Made by a program: the position numbers and the translations under genes. The notes below the pieces were generated by a model. It saw only the letters and a program-made list of their open reading frames with translations, ran no database searches and was not told the origin of the DNA. From DATLXH01 sp035576005 (GTDB lineage: Bacteria; Acidobacteriota; Thermoanaerobaculia; Gp7-AA8), in assembly GCA_035576005.1 (NCBI GenBank), contig DATLXH010000175.1, positions 1 through 19,406 of the forward strand: DNA of 19,406 bases. The letters are read 5' to 3'. Each line of letters begins with the position of its first letter. Within the stretch, counting starts at the first letter, position 1. Positions 14,085 to 19,406 of the stretch are shown here, in pieces.

Positions 14085-14324
14085 TCAACGAAGCGACTCG
14101 AAGTCACGCTCATTGAGCACGCTCTCCTCAGGTGGGGCGAGCAGAGCGCCCGACCCGCGGAGTCGCTCCCACGGTTTCGCCCTGCCGGCTTCGGTAGGTG
14201 AGGCCGGAAGGAGCCGCGCCACTACCTCACCGCGCCGCGCGATCTCAACCACTTTTCCCTCACGCTCGACGGCGCGGATGATCTCGAGACAACGTGCCTT
14301 GAACTCGGTGACAGAAATAGTCAT
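14085..14324 (-). CDS. Phd/YefM-type antitoxin without a visible toxin
   Basis: A 79-residue DNA-binding antitoxin of the Phd/YefM fold: TISVTEFKARCLEIIRAVER, then KVVEIARRGEVVARLLPA, followed by the flexible toxin-binding part (KPWERLRGSGALLAPPEES, ending NERDFESLR). In complete modules a PIN-domain toxin gene overlaps or follows the antitoxin stop. Here only a 15-codon frame from a TTG follows (14044-14088, minus), with no PIN motif, and then the CCCTCTCCC repeat and rmlA. The toxin therefore seems to be lost. Start at ATG 14324; the antitoxin frame itself is intact. Region 14344-14445 upstream shows nothing I can identify. Confidence 0.82.
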   Translation of the reverse strand: MTISVTEFKARCLEIIRAVEREGKVVEIARRGEVVARLLPASPTEAGRAKPWERLRGSGALLAPPEESVLNERDFESLR

Positions 14325-14445
14325 TTGTGAAGTCTACATGACTAGAAGCCACTTCGCTGAAGTAGCGGTGTCAGTTGCCGGATTTCTCGAGTCGTCAAGG
14401 TCGGATCAAGGTCCCCTGCTGATAGGATTCTTAGCCGAGAGTCAA

Positions 14446-14471
14446 ATGTAGGACAGACACTCTTGTCTGTC
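14446..14471. repeat. GTAGGACAGACAC arm, solitary (copy D)
   Basis: ATGTAGGACAGACACTCTTG continuing TCTGTC is a single left arm with no right arm downstream. It can still form its own small hairpin (GACAGACA / TGTCTGTC). The following 120 bases are the presumed leader of the epimerase gene; a TTGACC at about 14492 has no -10 partner at proper spacing. Confidence 0.85.
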
Positions 14472-14592
14472 AGTGCGGCTTCAGGCAATGACTTGACCCG
14501 AAAAGTTCATTCTTCCGGCAGGTGGAGGCATAAAAGGCGTTGCGCTAATCTCTACATGAGACATCAACGAAATTCGAGAAGGAATGAAAACC

Positions 14593-15642
14593 ATGTCATC
14601 ACATGAATCGCCGGCCGTTGAGGGGGATCACCGTCCCATTCTCGTGACCGGCGCTGCAGGCTTCATCGGATCCCATCTCTCCAGACGTTTGCTTGCGGAC
14701 GGATTTCGAGTGGTCGGTATCGACAATCTCAACGACTATTACGACGTGCGGTTGAAGCTCGATCGCCTGGCCACACTGAAAACTCACGACAACTTCCGGT
14801 TCCAACAGGTTGACCTGGCAGACAAGCCGAGGCTCACGCGCATTTTTGAAGAGAGCGGCCCGAAGTGGGTAGTCAACCTCGCTGCTCAGGCAGGCGTGCG
14901 CTATTCGTTGACGAATCCTGACGCGTATGTGCAGAGCAACCTGGTCGGGTTCATGAACATCCTCGAGGGCTGCAGGCATCACGGCGTCGAGCATCTCGTG
15001 TTTGCGTCATCCAGCTCGGTCTACGGGGCAAATACCTCGATGCCGTTCTCGGTTCATCACAACGTCGATCACCCGCTGAGCCTGTACGCGGCCACGAAGA
15101 AATCGAACGAGCTGATGGCACACACCTACGCTCATCTTTTCCGATTGCCATGCACGGGGCTGCGCTTCTTTACGGTGTACGGTCCATGGGGCAGACCGGA
15201 TATGGCCCTGTTTCTTTTCACGAAAGCGATCCTCGAGGGGAAGGCGATTGACGTCTTCAATCACGGGAAAATGCGGAGGGATTTCACCTACATCGACGAT
15301 ATCGTTGAGGGAATCGTCCGAGTGATGAGGCAGCCGGCCAGGCCAGATCCCACATGGAGCGGTCAGCATCCCGATCCGGGAACCAGCAACGCGCCGTACC
15401 GGAATTACAACATCGGAAACAATCAGCCAGTCGAGCTTATGGACTTTATTCGTGCCATCGAAAAAAAGCTGGGGCTTGAGGCCAGATTGAATTTCATGGA
15501 GATCCAGCCGGGCGATGTACCGGAAACGTACGCGGACGTCTCCGACCTGGCACGCGACGTCGGGTTTTCCCCATCTACGTCGATCGAAGATGGGATTGGG
15601 AGATTTGTCGACTGGTATCGAGACTATTCCAGGGTCCCGTGA
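14593..15642 (+). CDS. NAD-dependent epimerase, UDP-glucuronate 4-epimerase-like
   Basis: Extended short-chain dehydrogenase that interconverts UDP-glucuronate and UDP-galacturonate (CapI/LpsL/GAE type), for capsule or LPS. The Rossmann motif is ILVTGAAGFIGSHL (G20-x2-G23-x2-G26). The catalytic residues are in FASSSSVYG and Tyr165-x3-Lys169 (SLYAATKKSNE). IDNLNDYYDVRLK, NLAAQAGVRYS and TVYGPWGRPDMALFLFTKAI are diagnostic of this subgroup, and RRDFTYIDDIVEGI and GDVPETYADVSDL follow. The length of 349 is normal. ATG 14593 is preferred over ATG 14584 because GAGAAGGA ends directly against 14584 but lies 9 bases from 14593. It could equally act on the N-acetylhexosamine uronate. No partner polysaccharide gene adjoins it. 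Confidence 0.9.
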   Translation: MSSHESPAVEGDHRPILVTGAAGFIGSHLSRRLLADGFRVVGIDNLNDYYDVRLKLDRLATLKTHDNFRFQQVDLADKPRLTRIFEESGPKWVVNLAAQAGVRYSLTNPDAYVQSNLVGFMNILEGCRHHGVEHLVFASSSSVYGANTSMPFSVHHNVDHPLSLYAATKKSNELMAHTYAHLFRLPCTGLRFFTVYGPWGRPDMALFLFTKAILEGKAIDVFNHGKMRRDFTYIDDIVEGIVRVMRQPARPDPTWSGQHPDPGTSNAPYRNYNIGNNQPVELMDFIRAIEKKLGLEARLNFMEIQPGDVPETYADVSDLARDVGFSPSTSIEDGIGRFVDWYRDYSRVP

Positions 15643-15680
15643 TCGCTGCTGCCGCCAGACAGCGGGCAGCTCATGAATTT

Positions 15681-15710
15681 TGCATCATAGCGATGCATAA
15701 TCTGCATCAT
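15681..15710 (+). promoter_or_regulatory. Operator-like repeats over the vapBC promoter
   Basis: TGCATCAT occurs at 15681-15688 and again at 15703-15710, 22 bases apart (two helical turns). An inverted GATGCA (15692-15697) lies between, giving TGCATC-ATAGC-GATGCA. CATAAT (15695-15700) is a plausible -10. The second TGCATCAT runs into the start codon at 15709, so a repressor here would block both transcription and a near-leaderless start. Autoregulation by the antitoxin is the usual arrangement for such modules. Confidence 0.55.
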
Positions 15711-15966
15711 GAAGGCAATCACCGTTCGCAACATTCCGCCCGAAGTGCAGAAACTGATTCGCGAACGATCTCGGAAGAAGCGGCTCAGTGCTAATCGCGC
15801 CGTCCTCGACCTCCTGCTCGACCAGGCCGGCGCGGTGACGAAGCGCCAGCCCAGGCTGCATCACGACCTCGACGAACTTGCTGGTTGGTGGAGCGAAGCA
15901 GAGTCCCGCAGCTTCGACGAGGCCGTTGCGCTACAGCGTGGAATCGACGAAGAGCTGTGGCGATGA
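15709..15966 (+). CDS. FitA/VapB-like ribbon-helix-helix antitoxin
   Basis: An 85-residue antitoxin. The N-terminus MKAITVRNIPPEVQKLIRER is the beta-strand and first helix of a ribbon-helix-helix fold; SRKKRLSANRAVLDLLLDQA is the second helix, resembling FitA-type antitoxins. The C-terminal part (DLDELAGWWSEAESRSFDEA) would wrap the toxin. Its stop overlaps the start of the PIN toxin gene (ATGA at 15963-15966). Repeated TGCATCAT boxes cover the promoter. The frame is intact although the toxin frame is broken. Confidence 0.83.
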   Translation: MKAITVRNIPPEVQKLIRERSRKKRLSANRAVLDLLLDQAGAVTKRQPRLHHDLDELAGWWSEAESRSFDEAVALQRGIDEELWR

Positions 15967-16361
15967 GCCGCATCCTTCTCGATACTTCAGCGTACTCCGC
16001 CTTTCTTCGCGGACACTCAGGAGTCGTTCAGTAGATTCGCCAGTCCGAGGAGATCAGTCTGAATCCTGTGATTCTCGGGGAGACGTTGGCGGGCTTTCGC
16101 AAAGGAAATCGTCAACGCCGCAATGAAGAAGCGCTGGAGAGGTTCCTTTCGTCTCCGCGCGTGAACGTCGTCGAGATTAATGCGGAGACCTCGGAGCGGT
16201 ACGCAATCATTCTCGACAGCCTGCGGCGCGCGGGGACTCCCGTCGCCAGTAATGATATCTGGATCGCAGCGAGCGCCATGCAGTTCGGCTTCCGCCTCGT
16301 CACTCTCGATACGGACTTTCAGCGGATTTCTCAGATTCTCCTGGAGCTACACGAGGCGTAA
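15963..16361 (+). pseudogene. vapC: PIN-domain toxin (VapC type), interrupted by an in-frame TAG
   Basis: VapC toxins are Mg-dependent RNases. The frame starts MSRILLDTSAYSAFLRGHSG with the first acidic residue Asp7. Codon 24 is TAG (16032-16034), and the same frame then continues without shift: IRQSEEISLNPVILGETLAG (acidic Glu), SNDIWIAASAMQFGFRLVTL, then DTDF with the last acidic residues. Conceptual length is 132 codons, normal for the family. The codon before is CAG, so CAG-to-TAG is a simple explanation. Restart at GTG 16068 would give a fragment without Asp7. The loss would leave the antitoxin unopposed. The TAA stop coincides with the first bases of a 178-bp-element tip. Confidence 0.82.
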
Positions 16362-16376
16362 CCCGCATTTCTCACA
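16359..16376. repeat. Tip of the 178-bp palindromic element (copy 4)
   Basis: TAACCCGCATTTCTCACA is identical to the outer end of the 178-bp element, then the match stops. It is a remnant of an end or a site left by excision. Its TAA is the stop codon of the vapC frame. From 16377 to 16454 nothing recognisable follows. Confidence 0.65.
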
Positions 16377-16454
16377 ACGCCTCTATCAACGAGCGCAGCG
16401 TGTCATCCCGAGCGAGAGAACAGCGGGGAACGCTGGTGACGAGGTGATGAAGTC

Positions 16455-16552
16455 CCTCGTGTAGCGCAGGCGTCCCGCCTGCCTTCGGGTGGTGGAAAAG
16501 CGGTCGAATGGCAGACTTTGCAAGGCAGGCGAGACGCCTGCGCTACACGAGG
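16455..16552. terminator. Long inverted repeat between convergent vapC and thrC
   Basis: Arms of 29 bases (16455-16483 and 16524-16552), built around TGTAGCGCAGGCGTCCCGCC and its complement with one mismatch, enclose a 40-base loop. Because it lies between convergent genes it could end transcription from both sides. No T-run is evident, so the function is inference; it is as likely an interspersed hairpin repeat. Confidence 0.55.
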
Positions 16553-16574
16553 ACTTATGCGGGCTAACGCAGGG

Positions 16575-17777
16575 CTAACGCAGTGCGTCCTCGACTGCAC
16601 CCAACGTCGCTTCGATTTCCACGATCTGACCCTCCGGGACGTTGGCCATGGTCGAGTCGGGATCCTTCAGTAGATTCCCGGTCAGGATGCATACGACTCG
16701 GTCCTCTTTCGCAATCACGCCGGCCGTACGCAACTTGCGCACTCCCGCCAGTGTCGTGGCGGATGCCGGTTCGCAGCCGATGCCCATCCGGTCGATGTCT
16801 CGTTTGGCCGCCATCAGTTCCGCGTCCGTCACCTGCTCGACGACGCCGTTGGTTTCTCGTATCGAAGCGACTGCTTTCTCGTGGCTGACCGGATCACCGA
16901 TGCGGATGGCACTGGCCACGGTCTCGGCTGCCACGCGGTGACGCGCCGCAAAGTCTTCGAGGAAGCTGCGATAGAACGGGTTCGCTCCCTCGGCCTGAAT
17001 CGCGGCAAGTCGCGGAAGGCGTGAGATCCATCCCCATTGCACGGCCTCGCGTAGCGCTTTGCCGAAGGCGCTGGTGTTGCCGAGGTTCCCGGCAGGGAAG
17101 ACGATCCAGTCGGGAGGGCTCCACTCGAGGTCCTGCAGCAACTCCCAGATGATCGTCTTCTGCCCTTCGATGCGGAAGGGGTTGATGGAGTTGACGAGGT
17201 AAATGCCGAGTTTCGACGAAGCCTCGAGTACGAGTCGCATGGAGGCGTCGAAATCGCCGTGCACCTGAAGGCAGCGCGCTCCATATGCGAGGGTCTGTGC
17301 GAGTTTTCCCGCGCTGATCTTTCCCGAGGGCAGGAAGACAATCGCCGGCAGGCACGCCTGGGCCGCGTACGCCGCGAGGGAGGCGCTGGTGTTGCCCGTC
17401 GATGCGCACGCCACGGCTCGTACGCCGAGGCGTTTTGCCTGGGTCATGGCAACGGTCATCCCGCGGTCCTTGAACGATCCGGTTGGATTCTCACCTTCAT
17501 GCTTGAAAGACATCCCGTCACGCTCGTAGAGCCGTGTGCCGCCTTCGGGATGGGTGATGATCAAAGACGAGTCGATGTCGAGCACGGACTCTCGAAAGCG
17601 CCACACGCCGCTCTGATCGACGGGCGTTCGCCCCGGGCGTCGATCGTCGAAGAGCGTTCGCGGAATGACCGACAGGTCACGCTCGATACTCAACGGTCCG
17701 CTGCAGTCGCAGACATAGCGGATCTCAGTCAGTTCGTATCGCGCCCCGCAACTGATGCACGCAATCCATTCGCTCAT
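16575..17777 (-). CDS. thrC: Threonine synthase
   Basis: PLP enzyme converting O-phosphohomoserine to threonine. The N-terminus has a zinc-ribbon-like Cys set (IACISCGARYEL with Cys7 and Cys10, YVCDCSGP with Cys23 and Cys25). The PLP lysine is Lys103 in GENPTGSFKDRGM. ACASTGNTSASLAAYAA binds the phosphate. FPAGNLGNTSAFGKAL and GIGCEPASATTLAG are other family marks. The length is 400 residues. ATG 17777 is chosen because it overlaps the thrB stop (ATGA) and begins just before the Cys motif; the frame is open for 16 more codons to 17825, inside thrB. The gene is the last of the thr cluster and its expression probably depends on thrB. Confidence 0.94.
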   Translation of the reverse strand: MSEWIACISCGARYELTEIRYVCDCSGPLSIERDLSVIPRTLFDDRRPGRTPVDQSGVWRFRESVLDIDSSLIITHPEGGTRLYERDGMSFKHEGENPTGSFKDRGMTVAMTQAKRLGVRAVACASTGNTSASLAAYAAQACLPAIVFLPSGKISAGKLAQTLAYGARCLQVHGDFDASMRLVLEASSKLGIYLVNSINPFRIEGQKTIIWELLQDLEWSPPDWIVFPAGNLGNTSAFGKALREAVQWGWISRLPRLAAIQAEGANPFYRSFLEDFAARHRVAAETVASAIRIGDPVSHEKAVASIRETNGVVEQVTDAELMAAKRDIDRMGIGCEPASATTLAGVRKLRTAGVIAKEDRVVCILTGNLLKDPDSTMANVPEGQIVEIEATLGAVEDALR

Positions 17778-18715
17778 ACGACCCGAGCTCCTCGGGTGGC
17801 AATTGCAGAGACGTGCAGAAGGCAATCGATGCCTCTGAACGCCTGTTGCATTGCATCACGGCAACGTTGGGCGACCTCGGCGTCGCAGGCAACCGCGAAG
17901 ACCGTGGGTCCGGACCCGCTGATCGAGCAGCCGAATGCTCCGGCCCTGAGAGCCGCATTCTTGACCTCACCGAAGTGTGGAATCAGAGGCGCACGACGCG
18001 GTTCGGCGAAGCGATCGTCAAGTGCACGGCGCACGAGGTCTCCGTCGCCACGACTGAACGCGATCGCCAGCGCGGAGGTGTTGGCCATCTGCTGGATCCA
18101 TTCCGACCGACGAAGGGTATCAGGAAGGATCGATCGTGCACTCTTCGTTTCGATACGGACATTGGGAGTGACGAGAGCGACCCACCATGGCGAGTGCACT
18201 TCAATGCGAACAATGTCGATGGGATCGACCGAGCGCACGAGCGTGAGTCCTCCAAAGACGGATGGAGCAATGTTGTCGATGTGGCGACCGGAAACGGTTG
18301 CTTCTCCTTCCAGGGCCGCGGCGACGATCTCGTCCGTGACGATATTCGCAGTGCCGGAGTCTGCGCCTGCCGCCGCGGCCGCTGCCCATGCTCCCGCAAC
18401 GCTGCTGGCCGCGCTGCCACCCAGGCCACCTGACATCGGGAGGCCTTTGTCTATCGTCACGATGACGTTGCGGAGGTCGTCGTGGGCACGCAGCCATGCC
18501 ATTGCAGCGATGGCCGCGACGTTGCGCTTCGGATCGCGTGGGATGAGGTCGGAGTCCAGGCCGGTGACATCGGCAATGCGTGTTTCACGGTCGGTTAGCT
18601 CTACCGTCACACGATCGCCGATTCCGTCGACGGCCAGACCGAGGACGTCGAATCCGGGACCGAGGTTGGCGATGGAGCCAGGGGCGAATGCGGTTGCGAT
18701 AGGTTTGCGCATCAT
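17774..18715 (-). CDS. thrB: Homoserine kinase
   Basis: GHMP-family kinase that phosphorylates homoserine with ATP, the step before threonine synthase. ATAFAPGSIANLGPGFDVLG is the standard N-terminus. The ATP loop is GLPMSGGLGGSAASSVAGA (residues ~91-109), and the C-terminal GHMP motif is AFGCSISGSGPTVFAVA. The length of 313 is normal. The frame is open to 18739, but the extra residues MSVLHWRT are read from the hairpin repeat, so ATG 18715 (or 18712, directly next) is taken. It overlaps thrC by ATGA and is separated from the thrA remnant by ~135 bases holding repeats. Confidence 0.93.
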   Translation of the reverse strand: MMRKPIATAFAPGSIANLGPGFDVLGLAVDGIGDRVTVELTDRETRIADVTGLDSDLIPRDPKRNVAAIAAMAWLRAHDDLRNVIVTIDKGLPMSGGLGGSAASSVAGAWAAAAAAGADSGTANIVTDEIVAAALEGEATVSGRHIDNIAPSVFGGLTLVRSVDPIDIVRIEVHSPWWVALVTPNVRIETKSARSILPDTLRRSEWIQQMANTSALAIAFSRGDGDLVRRALDDRFAEPRRAPLIPHFGEVKNAALRAGAFGCSISGSGPTVFAVACDAEVAQRCRDAMQQAFRGIDCLLHVSAIATRGARVV

Positions 18716-18724
18716 CGTCCGCCA

Positions 18725-18843
18725 ATGTAGGACAGACACTCTTGTCTGTCTGGCGTGAACCGTGTTTTTGCGGGAACCTGATGCGTGACAGACAAGAGTG
18801 TCTGTCCTACATCACGCGTGACAGACAAGAGTGTCTGTCCTAC
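18725..18843. repeat. GTAGGACAGACAC hairpin, copy E, with an extra right arm
   Basis: The left arm starts at 18725, the right arm is 18787-18812, and a second right arm follows at 18820-18843 after CACGCGT. The CGTGACAGACAAGAGTGTCT unit is thus tandemly doubled. It fills the gap between the thrA remnant and thrB, where it could weaken read-through, and its outer end lies 10 bases from the thrB start. Confidence 0.9.
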
Positions 18844-18851
18844 CTTGGTCG

Positions 18852-19271
18852 TCATCGTTGCGGCCGGCGTTCCATTTTTGTGATGGCCAGGATGTCGTTC
18901 AGAACGCCTGCCGCAGTGACCTCTGCGCCGGCCCCTGGTCCCGTGACGATGAGCGGATTGCTCTTGTAGCGTTTCGAGTAAATGGCGACCTGGTTGTCGG
19001 TTCCGTGCAGCCTTCCCATGGGCGAGCCTTCAGGGACTGACTGCAGGCCGACTCGAATGGCTTTTCGCTCGATGGTGGCGATGTAGCGCAGGACCTTGTG
19101 TTCCTTCCGTGCGCGTGCAGTCCTTTCGGCGAAACTGTGATCGAGCGAAGCAAGGTTCCCGATGAATGTTGCGGGATCGGGGTCGTCCACACTTGCGTCG
19201 AAGAGTGGTTCCAGCTCGATGTCGGAGAGCTCGAGGCGATGTCCGAGCGTGCGCGCAAGAATGAGGGCGCA
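18852..19271 (-). pseudogene. thrA: ThrA-type homoserine dehydrogenase, 3' part, cut by IS30 element
   Basis: The frame reads ALILARTLGHRLELSDIELE from about 19269, then LASLDHSFAERTARARKEHK, VLRYIATIE, SPMGRLHGTDNQVAIYSKRY, and NPLIVTGPGAGAEVTAAGVL, ending near ERRPQR. This matches the C-terminal ~140 residues of ThrA-type homoserine dehydrogenase, as in the bifunctional aspartokinase-homoserine dehydrogenase. Upstream the match stops at 19270-19272, where IS30-like terminal sequence begins, and a stop codon follows in frame (19275-19277). The catalytic and NAD-binding parts are missing from the window; they may lie beyond the IS. A GTG at 19190 could start a short peptide but not an enzyme. 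thrB and thrC follow on the same strand. Confidence 0.85.
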
Positions 19272-19406
19272 GATTCAATAGGTAAGTGCAACACACCCTG
19301 CTGTGAGATGGGCGTGATCTGAGCGACACTGACGAATCTTCCACCAAAGAAGGGATCGTCATGAGCTATCGCCAGATCACGCCCGCAGAGAGGTATACGT
19401 TGGTCA
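19271..19406 (+). mobile_element. IS30-family insertion sequence, left end, runs off the window
   Basis: AGATTCAATAGGTAAGTGCA continuing ACA resembles the end of IS30 elements (AGATTCAATTGGTCAACGCA in IS30 itself, from memory). It stands exactly where the homoserine dehydrogenase match ends. The transposase start follows 90 bases further in. The exact outer boundary is uncertain by a few bases because the other end and the target duplication are outside the window. Confidence 0.75.
19361..19406 (+). CDS. IS30-family transposase, N-terminal 15 codons
   Basis: ATG 19361 gives MSYRQITPAERYTLV, the usual opening of many IS30-family transposases, whose N-terminal helix-turn-helix binds the element's ends. 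AGAAGGG lies 6-12 bases upstream as a Shine-Dalgarno. The frame is still open at the window edge. The catalytic domain cannot be seen. Confidence 0.78.
   Translation, partial: MSYRQITPAERYTLV

Noticed and set aside
17259..18758. A 499-codon open frame on the plus strand
   Set aside because: It is wholly antisense to thrB and thrC, which have clear family motifs, and its product is Arg/Ser/Ala-rich without any domain. Long antisense frames are usual in G+C-rich genes.

Overview
The window looks like a chromosomal stretch of a G+C-rich, free-living Gram-negative-type bacterium. The mix of Ku, a MerR-TPR fusion, a TPR/GT-C membrane protein and very many small hairpin repeats is what I would expect of an Acidobacteriota-like genome. 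That placement is inference: there is no rRNA or other decisive marker here. I see no tRNA, rRNA, CRISPR array or prophage. The gene products are mostly ordinary, and the unusual content is the layered repeats and the number of genes they have broken or reshaped.

Layout. 1-1419: two minus-strand genes (coiled-coil protein, then an SGNH/GDSL hydrolase, overlapping by GTGA) lie between two inverted copies of a ~178-bp element that is itself one long imperfect palindrome. 1518-3336: a predicted promoter, the NHEJ protein Ku, and a MerR-HTH/TPR protein, probably an operon. 3331-4839: a COG4299-type membrane acyltransferase whose 3' end has been tandemly duplicated together with a hairpin repeat. 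4864-6159: a half copy of the 178-bp element and a PA0069-type radical SAM protein. 6200-7997: a repeat island holding an IS1380-family insertion sequence that landed inside a 22-bp palindrome (6-bp direct repeat TTGGAA), followed by the first 17 codons of an aspartokinase. 8012-11023: a TPR/GT-C-like membrane protein and an AIM24-family protein. 11045-12962: an RluA-type pseudouridine synthase and a rhomboid protease, separated by an inverted pair of CCCTCTCCC-type repeats. 13064-15642: rmlA, an antitoxin without its toxin, and a UDP-glucuronate 4-epimerase-like gene. 15681-16361: a vapBC-type module with an operator-like site and a nonsense codon in the toxin. 16575-19406: thrC and thrB (ATGA overlap), then the 3' part of a thrA-type homoserine dehydrogenase, cut at about 19271 by the end of an IS30-family element whose transposase begins at 19361.

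How it fits together. thrB and thrC supply the last two steps of threonine synthesis, while the enzymes before them appear only as fragments (aspartokinase start at 7947, homoserine dehydrogenase end at 18852). rmlA and the epimerase feed sugar nucleotides to surface polysaccharide. Ku would act in end joining, but no LigD-type ligase is in view. At least five interspersed repeat families occur. Two of them touch stop codons, one lies inside the Ku reading frame, one served as an IS target, and one marks the ends of a tandem duplication.
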